Source of the DNA: Paracoccus alkenifer
GTDB lineage: Bacteria > Pseudomonadota > Alphaproteobacteria > Rhodobacterales > Rhodobacteraceae
Direction of reading: 5' to 3'
Assembly (NCBI RefSeq): GCF_900108405.1
Contig: NZ_FNXG01000001.1
Location: 248,001-312,000 of the forward strand
Length of the DNA stretch: 64,000 bases
The notes beneath the pieces were generated by a model. The model had not been told where the DNA came from. It did no database searches and worked only from the letters and a program-made list of their open reading frames with translations. Below, piece by piece: positions 1 through 8,396 of the stretch (positions are counted from its first letter, which is position 1; every line of letters begins with the position of its first letter). Both the position numbers and the translations under genes were made by a program.

Positions 1-495
1 CAGCGCCAGCGTCACGCGCATATGCGCCGCGACCATGGCGGCAATGCGGGATGCAGCCTCGGCCACCGGCAGGCGGCCCGATTGCGCGTCGGCCAGCGAG
101 GGCAGCAGCCGCCGCGCCAGCCGCACCCGCAGCACCGCCAGCCACAATAGCGGCGCGATCAGCAAAAACAGCGCCTGCGCGGTTTCCAGCCCGTGGCGAA
201 AGCCCAGCCCGGCCAGCAGCGTCAGCAGGAACGCGCCCGCCCCCACCAGCATCATCCCGTCGCCCGGCGCCACCCGCCAGCGCGGCGCGACCAGCGACAC
301 CCAGTCCAGCAGACGCAGCGCCTCGGGCGGCTCGTCCCCGGCGGGTTTGCGGCGATTGGCGCGGATCAGATCGGGCGGGATGCCCAGCGCGCCGCGGGTC
401 GCCCTGCTCCAGGCGATGGCCAGCAGCAGCCAATACCACATCGAGGCGAAGGACCGCGTGTCCAGAATGGCGATCAGCGCCCTCGCCCCGTCCAT
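1..495 (-). CDS. Partial membrane protein, resembles the Rhodobacterales protein named component of SufBCD complex
   Basis: An uninterrupted minus-strand frame runs from an ATG at 495 to the window edge (165 codons, C-terminus missing). The N-terminus MDGARALIAILDTRSFASMW is followed by hydrophobic stretches at about residues 17-28, 85-98 and 103-117, so it is probably an integral membrane protein. The RSF-x-x-W-Y-W start resembles proteins that automatic annotation of Rhodobacteraceae calls a component of the SufBCD complex; that name comes from memory and says little about function. It is divergent from hemB with about 120 bases between the starts. The long plus-strand frame through the same bases is a shadow. 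Confidence 0.55.
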   Translation of the reverse strand, partial: MDGARALIAILDTRSFASMWYWLLLAIAWSRATRGALGIPPDLIRANRRKPAGDEPPEALRLLDWVSLVAPRWRVAPGDGMMLVGAGAFLLTLLAGLGFRHGLETAQALFLLIAPLLWLAVLRVRLARRLLPSLADAQSGRLPVAEAASRIAAMVAAHMRVTLAL

Positions 496-616
496 CCGCT
501 GCCCCCTGCTTGCCAGACCGCCGCTTATCCTAGCCAGCGTGGCGACGGCGGCAAGCCACCGCGGTTGCAACCCCGGTCCCCGCCGTGGCAAGCATCCCCA
601 AAAGCAGGAGCCCGCC

Positions 617-1624
617 ATGCCGTCCACCCCCATCGTCGCCCCCTTTCCCGCCGCCCGCCTGCGCCGCCTGCGCCGCACGCCCGGCCTGCGCGCCCTGACC
701 GCCGAACACCGGCTGTCGGTGGAAAACCTGATCTGGCCGATCTTCGTGACCGAGGTGGCGGGGGGCGAGGGCGAGGTGCCCTCGATGCCCGGGGTCGAGC
801 GGCTGACGCTGGACGGCGCGAAACGCGCGGCCGAGCGGGCGATGGAACTGGGCATCCCTGCGGTCTGCATCTTTCCGCATTCAGACCCCGATCTGAAGAC
901 CGAGGACTGCGAGCGCGCCTGGGATCCCGACAATATCGGCAACCGCGCCATCCGCGCCATCAAGCAGGTGGCGCCCGAGCTGGCGGTGATGACCGACATC
1001 GCGCTGGACCCCTATAACATCAACGGCCACGACGGTTTTGTCCGCGACGGCATCATCGTGAACGACGAAACCGTCGCGGCGCTGGTGCGCATGGCGCTGG
1101 CCCAGGTGGATGCGGGGGCGGACATTCTTGGCCCCTCGGACATGATGGACGGGCGCATCGCGGCGCTGCGCTCGGCGCTTGAGGGCGCGGGTCACAAGGA
1201 CGTGGCGATCCTGTCCTATGCGGCGAAATACGCCAGCGGCTTTTACGGGCCGTTCCGCGATGCGGTGGGGGCCTCGGGGCGGCTGGTCGGCGACAAGAAG
1301 ACCTATCAGATGAACCCGGCCAACCGCGAAGAGGCGCTGCGCTGCGTGGCGCGCGACCTGGCCGAGGGCGCCGACATGGTGATGGTCAAGCCGGGGATGC
1401 CCTATCTGGACATCTGCCGCGAGGTAAAGGACCGCTTTGCCGCGCCGACCTATGCCTATCAGGTCAGCGGCGAATACGCGATGATCGAGGGCGCGATCCG
1501 CAACGGCTGGCTGGGGCGCGAGGTGATGCTGGAAAGCCTGCTGTGTTTCCGTCGCGCCGGCTGCGACGGGGTTCTGACCTATTTCGCGCCCACGGTGGCC
1601 GAGTTGCTGGCGCGCGAGGGGTAA
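617..1624 (+). CDS. hemB: Delta-aminolevulinic acid dehydratase (porphobilinogen synthase)
   Basis: Condenses two 5-aminolevulinate molecules to porphobilinogen, the first common step of heme, bacteriochlorophyll and cobalamin synthesis, in the cytoplasm. The 335-residue length is normal. The two active-site lysines are visible in YAAKYASGFYGPF (K204) and VMVKPGMPYLD (K258). In the metal-site region, where zinc enzymes have a cysteine triad, this protein reads TDIALDPYNINGHDG (126-140). The missing cysteines mark it as the Mg-stimulated type known from Rhodobacter, Bradyrhizobium and Pseudomonas. The start follows an AGGAG at 607-611. The frame stays open upstream to base 35, but that part overlaps the divergent gene and is low-complexity. 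Confidence 0.96.
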   Translation: MPSTPIVAPFPAARLRRLRRTPGLRALTAEHRLSVENLIWPIFVTEVAGGEGEVPSMPGVERLTLDGAKRAAERAMELGIPAVCIFPHSDPDLKTEDCERAWDPDNIGNRAIRAIKQVAPELAVMTDIALDPYNINGHDGFVRDGIIVNDETVAALVRMALAQVDAGADILGPSDMMDGRIAALRSALEGAGHKDVAILSYAAKYASGFYGPFRDAVGASGRLVGDKKTYQMNPANREEALRCVARDLAEGADMVMVKPGMPYLDICREVKDRFAAPTYAYQVSGEYAMIEGAIRNGWLGREVMLESLLCFRRAGCDGVLTYFAPTVAELLAREG

Positions 1625-1645
1625 GGGTCGGGGCCGCGTGGGTTG

Positions 1646-1756
1646 GGGGCTTTGCCCCCGGCCCGTTCCGGGCCTCCCCCAGGATATTTTCGCACCAAAG
1701 ACGGGCTACGGGCGCGGCGAACTGCGGCGCTTGGGTCTTTGGTGAGGAAATATCCT
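1646..1756. repeat. Inverted pair of the GGATATTT dispersed element between convergent genes
   Basis: Between the 3' ends of hemB and the transglycosylase lie GGATATTTTCGCACCAAAGA (1682-1701) and, inverted, TCTTTGGTGAGGAAATATCC (1737-1756). They match at 18 of 20 bases once one is reverse-complemented. A hairpin GGGGGC-TTT-GCCCCC (about 1646-1660) precedes the left copy. The arrangement puts one copy, pointing outwards, behind each gene. This suggests a 3'-end processing or termination signal, but there is no classical U-tract. Confidence 0.7.
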
Positions 1757-1799
1757 TTGGAGTCCGGGGGTGGAAAACCCCGGTGCGGCGCTGCGTCCT

Positions 1800-2459
1800 T
1801 CAGCTGCCGAGGATCACCCGGACGTAGTTCGTCGTCTCGCGATAGGGGGGCACGCCGCGGTATTTCGTGACCGCGCCCGGGCCGGCGTTATAGGCCGCAA
1901 GCGCCAGCCGCCAGTCGCCGAAGGTATTATACATCATCCGCAGGTAACGCGCGCCGCCGTCCAGATTCTGCAACGGGTCGTTCGGGTTCACCCCCAGCTT
2001 GGCCGCTGTCGCCGGCATCAGCTGCGCCAGCCCGGTCGCGCCCTTGTGCGAGCGCGCGCCCGCATTCCAGCCCGATTCCTGCTGCACGAGGCGCAGGAAC
2101 AGATCCTCGGGGATGCCGTGCTTGCGGGCGGCGGCGCGGGCATGGGGCAGATACTGGCTGCGCTGGTTGCCCGCATATCGCGGAATCGCCTGCCCCGAGG
2201 TCGACGCCCGCCCGTCGAGGCTGATGACCGTCTTGCCGGCCTGCGCCGATTGCGGCTTCAACCGTTCCGAGCGCTGGTATTGTGCGGCCAGCCGCGAATC
2301 CATGAGCTGGGTCTGGCGCTGGAACTGCGCCGTCCGCGATTTGGTTCCTCCGCCCAGCCGCAGCCCCTCGGCCTGCGCGGGTGCGGATATCGCCAGTCCG
2401 CCGCAGATCACCGCAGCCACCCCGGCCAGCCGCACTGCCCTTGCGATCACTGCGCCCAT
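1800..2459 (-). CDS. Secreted lytic transglycosylase (SLT domain)
   Basis: Predicted periplasmic murein-cleaving enzyme of 219 residues. An N-terminal signal peptide ([20 protein letters not shown]...) ends near APAQA at about residue 30. The C-terminal half is a compact SLT domain: [13 protein letters not shown] with the catalytic glutamate, [13 protein letters not shown], and AYNAGPGAV close to the C-terminus. The domain type is certain; the exact subfamily and physiological role (cell-wall turnover versus assembly of a trans-envelope machine) are not. The ATG at 2459 gives a clean signal peptide, whereas upstream extension yields low-complexity sequence. It is convergent with hemB. Confidence 0.88.
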   Translation of the reverse strand: MGAVIARAVRLAGVAAVICGGLAISAPAQAEGLRLGGGTKSRTAQFQRQTQLMDSRLAAQYQRSERLKPQSAQAGKTVISLDGRASTSGQAIPRYAGNQRSQYLPHARAAARKHGIPEDLFLRLVQQESGWNAGARSHKGATGLAQLMPATAAKLGVNPNDPLQNLDGGARYLRMMYNTFGDWRLALAAYNAGPGAVTKYRGVPPYRETTNYVRVILGS

Positions 2460-2790
2460 CAGAAGGCCCCCTCGTGTCGTCTTGTAATTTTGCGGCAAGA
2501 CTAGCGCAGATCGACCCGCCTGCCAGCCCCGCAGGCGGCGCGGGCGGCGACGGGGGCGCGAAGATAGGCGGAAAATTGCCGATGAACGTGAGGGAGCCGA
2601 GGGCGATTCCGGCGGAGGGCCGGTTCGGCTGCGGTCCGGTGCTGCGACGCGGGGCGGTCCCCCGGCGCGGGGCGAGAGGTTCGGGCCAGGTGGGCCGGGC
2701 GGCGGGCAGTAGCACCTTGCCATCCCGCTGGTCCGCAACGAAAAAACCCCGCCGAAGCGGCGGGGTTGTTGCTGTCGGGTCCGGCGTGGA
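2460..2790. other. Intergenic region between ssb and the transglycosylase
   Basis: These 331 bases hold the terminator of ssb near the ssb end and should hold the transglycosylase promoter near 2460-2560. No convincing open frame with homologue-like sequence is visible on either strand; GC is lower close to the transglycosylase start. The long minus-strand frame that crosses the region is repetitive and low-complexity and continues into the glycine codons of ssb in another frame. Confidence 0.5.
2741..2768 (-). terminator. Intrinsic terminator of ssb
   Basis: The stem CCCCGCC-GAA-GCGGCGGGG-type hairpin at 2747-2765 is followed on the minus strand by TTTTTT (2746-2741) and lies 25 bases past the ssb stop codon. 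This is one of the few canonical GC-stem plus U-tract terminators in the window. Confidence 0.85.
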
Positions 2791-3315
2791 TCAGAACGGG
2801 ATTTCGTCGTCGAAGTCCGGGCCTCGGCCGCCGCCCGAGCCGGCGCCCTGGCCGCCGCCCGCGCCGCCGCCACCGCCACCATAGCCGCCGTCGTCATAAC
2901 CCCCGGACGAGCCGCCGCCATAGCTGCCACCACCACCGCCACCGCCACCGCCGCCACCGCCGCTGCGGCCGTCGAGCATGACCAGCGTGCCGCCGAATCC
3001 GCGGATCACCACCTCGGTCGAATAGCGGTCCTGCCCGGACTTGTCCTGCCATTTGCGGGTTTCCAGCTGACCTTCCAGATAGACCTTGCTGCCCTTTTTC
3101 AGGAACCGCTCGACCACGCCGACGAGGCCCTCGGACATGATGGCGACACTATGCCATTCCGTGCGCTCGCGCCGCTCGCCGGTGTTGCGGTCCTTCCAGC
3201 TTTCCGAGGTGGCGACGCGCAGGTTGGCGACCTTTCCGCCGCTGGGAAAGCTGCGGATCTCGGGGTCCTGACCCAGATTGCCGATCAGGATGACCTTGTT
3301 GACGCTGCCTGCCAT
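2791..3315 (-). CDS. ssb: Single-stranded DNA-binding protein
   Basis: Binds and protects single-stranded DNA during replication, recombination and repair, and recruits partners through its C-terminal tip. The 174 residues start [20 protein letters not shown], a classic bacterial SSB OB-fold opening, continue with [22 protein letters not shown] and [12 protein letters not shown], and end in the acidic tip DFDDEIPF. The linker (about 120-165) is extremely glycine-rich, with a run of about 14 glycines. The linker makes both strands look coding, which explains the long shadow frames here. Confidence 0.97.
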   Translation of the reverse strand: MAGSVNKVILIGNLGQDPEIRSFPSGGKVANLRVATSESWKDRNTGERRERTEWHSVAIMSEGLVGVVERFLKKGSKVYLEGQLETRKWQDKSGQDRYSTEVVIRGFGGTLVMLDGRSGGGGGGGGGGGGSYGGGSSGGYDDGGYGGGGGGAGGGQGAGSGGGRGPDFDDEIPF

Positions 3316-3381
3316 AGACGTTTCCCCGCGGGTTGAGTTCGGCCCTTTACTAGCCCGGGCGGCGGCCGGGCGGCAAGCCGG

Positions 3382-4485
3382 TCAGCGCGATCCCGCCAGC
3401 ACCGCGGCGATGGAATCGGGCGCCACGTCGCCGGCGACAAAGGCGCGGCCGATGCCGCGGGCCAGGATCAGCCGCAGCTGCCCGTCGATCACCTTTTTGT
3501 CCTGCCCCATCAGCGCGATCAGCCCCGCGTCGTCGGGAAGCGTGCCGGGGATGTCGGCCAGCCGCGCCGGCATCCCCATCGCCGCCAGATGCGCGGCGAC
3601 GCGCGAGGGATCCTCTTGCGCGCAAAGCCCCAGCCGCGCCGACAGGTCAAAGGCCAGCGCGCAGCCGATTCCCACCCCCTCGCCATGCAGCAGCCGCGCA
3701 GAATAGCCGGTGGCGGATTCCAGCGCGTGGCCAAAGGTGTGGCCGAGGTTCAGCAGCGCGCGGTCGCCCTGTTCGGTTTCATCGCGCGCCACGATGTCGG
3801 CCTTCATCCCGACGGAATGGGCGACCGCGTGCAGCAGCGCATCCGGGTCGGTGCGCAGGGTGGGGCCGTGGGTTTCCAGCCATTCAAAGAAGCCGGCATC
3901 CCCCAGCAGCCCGTATTTCATCACCTCGCCGTAGCCCGCGAGGAAATCGCGTTCGGGCAGGGTCGCCAGCGCGTCGGTGTCGGCCAGCACCAGGCTGGGC
4001 TGGTGAAAGGCCCCGATCAGGTTCTTGCCCTGAGCCGAGTTGATGCCGGTCTTGCCGCCGACCGAGCTGTCCACCTGCGCCAGCAGCGTGGTGGGGATCT
4101 GCACGAAACGCACGCCGCGGCGCAGGATGGCGGCGGCGAAACCGGCCAGATCACCGATCACCCCGCCCCCCAGCGCGATCACGATGTCGCGACGCTCGAT
4201 CCGCTCGGCGATCAGCCATTCGACGGCGCGGCCCAGATGATCCCAGGATTTGGTGGATTCGCCCGCGGGCAGCGCCAGCGAGGTGACGGCGATGCCCTGG
4301 GCGCCAAGCGCTGCTTGCAGCGCGGGCAGGTGCAGGGCGGCGACGGCCTCATCCGTCAGCACCGCCACGCGCGGGCGGACCAGCAGCGGCGCGATCTCGG
4401 CCCCCGCACGGGCGATCAACCCGGGGCCGATGCGGACCTGATAGGAACGGTCGCCCAGGGCGACGGGGACGGTGCGGGTCATCAC
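3382..4485 (-). CDS. aroB: 3-dehydroquinate synthase
   Basis: Second enzyme of the shikimate pathway: converts DAHP to 3-dehydroquinate using NAD and a divalent metal. About 367 residues, full length. Visible motifs are ALGGGVIGDLAGFAAAILRRG (dinucleotide-binding segment), PTTLLAQVDSSVGGKTGIN and the metal-ligand region LNLGHTFGHALE. The start is either GTG 4485 or the next codon ATG 4482; both overlap the aroK stop, so aroK and aroB are translationally coupled and form an aroK-aroB operon. Confidence 0.97.
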   Translation of the reverse strand: MMTRTVPVALGDRSYQVRIGPGLIARAGAEIAPLLVRPRVAVLTDEAVAALHLPALQAALGAQGIAVTSLALPAGESTKSWDHLGRAVEWLIAERIERRDIVIALGGGVIGDLAGFAAAILRRGVRFVQIPTTLLAQVDSSVGGKTGINSAQGKNLIGAFHQPSLVLADTDALATLPERDFLAGYGEVMKYGLLGDAGFFEWLETHGPTLRTDPDALLHAVAHSVGMKADIVARDETEQGDRALLNLGHTFGHALESATGYSARLLHGEGVGIGCALAFDLSARLGLCAQEDPSRVAAHLAAMGMPARLADIPGTLPDDAGLIALMGQDKKVIDGQLRLILARGIGRAFVAGDVAPDSIAAVLAGSR

Positions 4486-5027
4486 TTCTCCTGCGCAGAG
4501 AGGGAGTTGGCGGCGTCATGGGCGCGCAGCGCGTCCAGCACGCGGCCGGCGGTGGTTTCGATCGAATCGCCCTCGCGCACCTCGATGGTCAGCTCGGCCA
4601 GCGCATAGCTGGGGGCGCGCTCGGCCAGCATCCGGGTCAGCGTGCCCAGCGGGTCGGGCGTCTGCAACAGCGGCCGGGTCGGCTTGTGGCGCACCCGGTG
4701 CCACAGCAGCGCCAGCGGGCAGTCAAGCCAGACCGAGACCCCCGCCCCGGCCACCAGCGCCCGGTTCGCCGGCCGCATCCACGCGCCGCCCCCGGTCGAG
4801 ACCACGGCGGGCGGCCCGCGCAGCACCCGGCCCAGCACCTCGGTTTCGCGGGCGCGAAAGAAATCCTCGCCGTCGCGGGCAAAGATCTCGGGGATGGTGG
4901 CGGCGGCGGCGCGGGCGATCTCGGCGTCGGTGTCCAGATGCGGCACACCCAGCCGGCGCGAAAGCTCTGCGCCGACGGCGGATTTTCCGGCGCCCATCAT
5001 CCCGATCAGCACGATGCTGCGTTTCAC
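4482..5027 (-). CDS. aroK: Shikimate kinase
   Basis: Phosphorylates shikimate at the 3-hydroxyl with ATP in aromatic amino acid synthesis. The 181-residue protein starts MKRSIVLIGMMGAGKSAVGAE; the P-loop GMMGAGKS lies at residues 9-16, followed by the DTDAEIA substrate-binding segment and VVSTGGGAWMRP. I chose the GTG start at 5027 because GGAGG (5036-5040) sits at good distance and the P-loop then has the usual N-terminal position. The stop overlaps the aroB start. Confidence 0.95.
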   Translation of the reverse strand: MKRSIVLIGMMGAGKSAVGAELSRRLGVPHLDTDAEIARAAAATIPEIFARDGEDFFRARETEVLGRVLRGPPAVVSTGGGAWMRPANRALVAGAGVSVWLDCPLALLWHRVRHKPTRPLLQTPDPLGTLTRMLAERAPSYALAELTIEVREGDSIETTAGRVLDALRAHDAANSLSAQEK

Positions 5028-5255
5028 CCGGCCACCCTCCTGCCCTGCTGGTCCTTGCCCGTGAATGACCCCAGTTTCGCCAAATTGCCATAGGCAGGGC
5101 GGCGTTTCACGTCGCGCACCGGCCAAGCCGCGCGATCACGATCCGCTGGCGGCGGCTTTCGCAGCGCGCCCGGACCGGCTATTCCAAGGGCAAAATACCT
5201 GCCCGCCCGCAGGAATGGCGGCCAGGCGGTGCAAACCGAAAGGATCGAGGGACCG
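5028..5255. other. Divergent intergenic region aroK / small membrane protein
   Basis: These 228 bases separate divergent transcription units and should hold both promoters. A degenerate copy of the dispersed element (AAAATACCTGCCCGC around 5190-5205) lies in the middle. No gene is seen. Confidence 0.4.
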
Positions 5256-5498
5256 ATGCGGCTGTTGCGAGTCATTGTCTTTTTGCTGGTGGCGGCGCTG
5301 CTCGCCCTGACCGGATATGCGTATTTCGGCGACATGAGCGCCGATCCCCGCACCACCCGGGTGCCGGTGCGGCTGGATCTGGGCGCCGCACCCACCACCG
5401 CGCCCCCCGCCCCGGCAGCGACGGCCGAGCCGGCCGAGCCGCCCGTGGACCCCGCCGCCGATCCGGGCGCGCCGGGCGATGCCGATGCGCTGGACTGA
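5256..5498 (+). CDS. Small single-pass membrane protein, unrecognised
   Basis: An 80-residue protein starts MRLLRVIVFLLVAALLALTG, one transmembrane helix or uncleaved signal anchor (about 3-22). A short polar stretch (YFGDMSADPRTTRVPVRLDL) and a proline/alanine-rich acidic tail follow. The start is chosen for the GAGGG sequence 8-12 bases upstream. Its stop overlaps the start of the next gene, so the two are probably co-translated. Function unknown. Similar small proteins sit between aroK and xerD in relatives as far as I recall, but I cannot name a family. Confidence 0.7.
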   Translation: MRLLRVIVFLLVAALLALTGYAYFGDMSADPRTTRVPVRLDLGAAPTTAPPAPAATAEPAEPPVDPAADPGAPGDADALD

Positions 5499-7110
5499 GC
5501 GCCGGCCCCGCCGCCACGCCGCAGGGCTGGCGCTGCCGGCCGCGCTGTGCGTGGCGCTGGTCGCGCTGCCTGCCGCGGCACAGGTGGCGACCGGCAGCGC
5601 GCCGATTTCGGCCAACGACTGGCTGACGACCGGCACGCCGCCCCTGCCCCCGCCGACGGCATGGCGGCCGGGCGACGCGATCCCGCCCGATGCGCAGATC
5701 CTGCGCGCGCCGGGGGGGGCGGCCTCGGACATGCTGCCCGCGACCGGCCTGCCGCCCGCCGTCGGCGTCACCCGGCTGGCCGAGGGCAACCCCGACGGCA
5801 AGGGCGCGATCCCGGCCGAGGCCGCCCGGCTGCCGCGCGACCTGTGGGGACCGGCCCCCGCAGGCGAGATCGCGCAGGAAATCGCCCGCGCGCAACCGCG
5901 GCTGTCGGCCGGGCGCTGGCTGCTGCAACGGATGCTGACCGCGCAGCTCGACCCGCCCACCGGCACCGCGCAGGGCGACGAGGGGCGGCTGTTTCTGGCC
6001 CGCGTCGACCGGCTGATCGCGCTGGGGCGGCTGGACGACGCCGAATCGCTGCTGCGCGCTGCGGGGTGGAAGGACCGCGCCCGGTTCCAGCGCCGCTTCG
6101 ACATCGCGCTTTTGCGCGACGAGGCCGATGAGGTCTGCCACGCCATCGCCGAGACTCCGGGTCTTGCCCCCGATCTGGGCGCGCGGATCTATTGCCTTGC
6201 CCGCGCGGGCGACTGGTCGGCGGCGGCGCTGACCCTGCATGGCGCGCAGGCGGGCGGGCTGCTGGAGCCGCAGCTGGCGACGCTGCTGGACCGTTTCCTG
6301 GACGACGGCTCGGCCGATCTTTCCGCCGACCTGCCGCCGCCGGTGCAGGTCTCTGCGCTGGAATTCCGGCTGTTCGAGGCGATCGGCCAGCCGCTGGCCA
6401 CCGGCGACCTGGAACTGGGGTTTGCGTGGTCCGACCTGACCGGCAACGCGGGATGGAAAGCCCGGATCGAGGCGGCCGAGCGGCTGTCGCGCGCCGGCGC
6501 CATCGACCCGCTGCTGCTGGCCGCCACCTATCTGGAACAGTCGCCGGCGGCCTCGGGCGGGGTGTGGGACCGGGCGGCGGCGTTCCAGAAACTGGACGAG
6601 GCGCTGGCGCTGGACGATACCGCGGCGGTGGGGGCGATGCTGCCCGCGGCCACGGCGCTGTTTGCGCGGGCGGGGCTGGCGATGCCCTTTGCCCGGCTGG
6701 TCGGGCCGCAGCTCGACGGCGGCGCGCTGGACATGGCGGCGGCGGAAACCGCGGCATATCTGCGGCTGCTGACCGGCCTGCCCGCCGGCGACGCCGCTGC
6801 CCTGCCCCCCGACGACCGCGCCCTGATCGCGCTGGCCGCGGGCGATGCTGCCGGCTTTGCCGACACCGACACCGCCCCCGGCGCCGCCTATGCCGCCGCG
6901 CTGATGGCCGAGCCGCAGAACGCGCCGCCACCCGGCGGCCGCGGCCTTGCCCTGCTGTCCGCCATCGCCGATGTCGATGCGGGGCTTGACGGCGACACCG
7001 CCCGCGCCAGCGCCGGGCTGCGCCGGATGGTCGAACTGGGCCAGCCCGCCGATGCGCGCATGGCAGCGGTCGAGCTGCTGCTGGGCGAACATATGGGGCT
7101 GCGGCGATGA
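5479..7110 (+). CDS. Secreted helical-repeat protein of unknown function
   Basis: 543 residues. The basic N-terminus ([13 protein letters not shown]) is followed by a hydrophobic segment [21 protein letters not shown], a typical Sec signal with AXA-type cleavage near residue 35. The rest is alanine- and leucine-rich, with repeated helical patterns such as [20 protein letters not shown] and [13 protein letters not shown], suggesting TPR-like or other superhelical repeats rather than an enzyme; no catalytic motif is apparent. ATG 5479 overlaps the previous gene, and ATG 5485 is an alternative. It lies in a presumptive operon with xerD (17 bases to its start). Periplasmic location is inferred. 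Confidence 0.75.
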   Translation: MPMRWTERRPRRHAAGLALPAALCVALVALPAAAQVATGSAPISANDWLTTGTPPLPPPTAWRPGDAIPPDAQILRAPGGAASDMLPATGLPPAVGVTRLAEGNPDGKGAIPAEAARLPRDLWGPAPAGEIAQEIARAQPRLSAGRWLLQRMLTAQLDPPTGTAQGDEGRLFLARVDRLIALGRLDDAESLLRAAGWKDRARFQRRFDIALLRDEADEVCHAIAETPGLAPDLGARIYCLARAGDWSAAALTLHGAQAGGLLEPQLATLLDRFLDDGSADLSADLPPPVQVSALEFRLFEAIGQPLATGDLELGFAWSDLTGNAGWKARIEAAERLSRAGAIDPLLLAATYLEQSPAASGGVWDRAAAFQKLDEALALDDTAAVGAMLPAATALFARAGLAMPFARLVGPQLDGGALDMAAAETAAYLRLLTGLPAGDAAALPPDDRALIALAAGDAAGFADTDTAPGAAYAAALMAEPQNAPPPGGRGLALLSAIADVDAGLDGDTARASAGLRRMVELGQPADARMAAVELLLGEHMGLRR

Positions 7111-7126
7111 CCCGCCCGGCGCCGCC

Positions 7127-8245
7127 ATGACCCGCGACGGCGCCCTGCCCGGCGCCCGCGGTGCGGCGCAACCCCCGCGCCGCGACAGCGCCCCCGCCCC
7201 GACGCCGCACGCCGCGCCCGCCCCCGACGCTGCTCCGGCCGCGGCTCCGGCCGCTGCCCCACCCGGCCGACGCGGCCGCAAGGCGGCTCGATCCGCCGCC
7301 AACACCCCCGACCTGCGGCTGGTCGAGGCTTTCCTGGACGCGCAGGCGGCCGAGGCGGGGGCCGCGCGCAACACCCTGCTGGCCTATGGGCGCGACCTTG
7401 CCGATTTCGCCGCCTTTGCCGCGCATCGGGGCCTGACGCTGAACACCGCCACCCGCGAGGACATCGAAACCTACCTGTCGCGCTGCGAGGCCGAGGGGCT
7501 GTCGCGCGCCACCCGCGCCCGCCGCCTGTCCGCGATCCGCCAGTTCACCCGCTTTGCGCTGGACGAGGGCTGGCGCGACGACGACCCCGCGATCCGCCTG
7601 TCCGGCCCCGGCCGCAGCCAGCGCCTGCCCCGGGTGCTGTCGCAACCCGAAATCGCGCGGCTGTTCGACGCAGCCGGCCAGCACGGAGCGAACCCGCAAG
7701 ACCGCGCCCGCAACCTTGCGGCGCTGGAACTCGCCTATGCCACCGGAATGCGCGTGTCGGAACTGGTCGCGCTGCCCGCGGCCAACCTGCGCGGCGACCC
7801 CGAGCTGCTGCTGATCCGCGGCAAGGGCGGGCGTGAACGCATGGTGCCGCTGACCGCCCCCGCCCGCCGCGCCACCGCCGCATGGCTGGGGCTGCGCGAC
7901 GCGGCCGCCCCCGACAGCCCGCTGGGCCGGCTGGTCGCCGGCAAGGGCGCGCGCTGGCTGTTTCCGGGCGCCGGCGCCGCGGGGCACATGACCCGGCAGG
8001 CGTTCCACGCGATGCTGGCCAGCCTTGCCGCCGCGGCCGGGTTTGCTGCGGGCAAGGTCACTCCGCATGTGCTGCGCCACGCCTTTGCCACCCATCTGCT
8101 GGAAGGCGGCGCCGATCTGCGCGCCATCCAGGCGCTGCTGGGCCACGCCGATCTGGGCACCACCGAAATCTACACCCATGTGCTGGACGAACGGATGCGC
8201 GAGCTGGTGCTGACCCGCCACCCGCTGGCGCGGGACCGCGGCTGA
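7127..8245 (+). CDS. xerD: Tyrosine recombinase XerD-like (chromosome dimer resolution)
   Basis: Site-specific recombinase expected to act with XerC at dif to resolve chromosome dimers. The core-binding domain starts near residue 62 ([19 protein letters not shown]). The catalytic set is visible: Arg in [12 protein letters not shown] (about 209), Lys in [13 protein letters not shown], HxxR in [15 protein letters not shown] (about 314-317), His in [16 protein letters not shown] (about 339), and the Tyr nucleophile in the same segment (about 349). The first 60 residues are a Pro/Ala-rich extension absent from typical 300-residue XerD, so the true start may lie downstream; no other ATG or GTG with a better ribosome site stands out. 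XerC versus XerD is inferred from context. Confidence 0.87.
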   Translation: MTRDGALPGARGAAQPPRRDSAPAPTPHAAPAPDAAPAAAPAAAPPGRRGRKAARSAANTPDLRLVEAFLDAQAAEAGAARNTLLAYGRDLADFAAFAAHRGLTLNTATREDIETYLSRCEAEGLSRATRARRLSAIRQFTRFALDEGWRDDDPAIRLSGPGRSQRLPRVLSQPEIARLFDAAGQHGANPQDRARNLAALELAYATGMRVSELVALPAANLRGDPELLLIRGKGGRERMVPLTAPARRATAAWLGLRDAAAPDSPLGRLVAGKGARWLFPGAGAAGHMTRQAFHAMLASLAAAAGFAAGKVTPHVLRHAFATHLLEGGADLRAIQALLGHADLGTTEIYTHVLDERMRELVLTRHPLARDRG

Positions 8246-8251
8246 CGCTTT

Positions 8252-8297
8252 CTTTCTTGCACAAATATCCGGCGGGATCGTCGTATACGACGATGGG
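8252..8297 (-). repeat. Dispersed GGATATTT element with 18-bp palindrome, copy 1
   Basis: Read on the minus strand the element is CCCCATCGTCGTATACGACGAT... then GGATATTTGTGCAAGAAAGA. The 18-mer ATCGTCGTATACGACGAT (8277-8294) is a perfect palindrome. The element lies between xerD and tkt, both on the plus strand, so it does not follow the 3' end of a minus-strand gene. Confidence 0.75.
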
Positions 8298-8396
8298 GCT
8301 GGCCACGGTCCCGCCGCTTGCAACCGCGCCGCCCTCTGCCTATCACCCGAAACGACCCCGCCCGAACCGAACCCACCCCCTGAACCGGAGCCGCCC

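Noticed and set aside
35..616. Plus-strand frame extending hemB upstream by 194 codons
   Set aside because: Low-complexity Ser/Arg/Ala sequence overlapping a divergent membrane-protein gene; HemB homologues start near 617.
2791..2960. Glycine-codon run read as a microsatellite repeat array
   Set aside because: It is the glycine-rich linker of SSB, in frame with a complete OB-fold and acidic tip.
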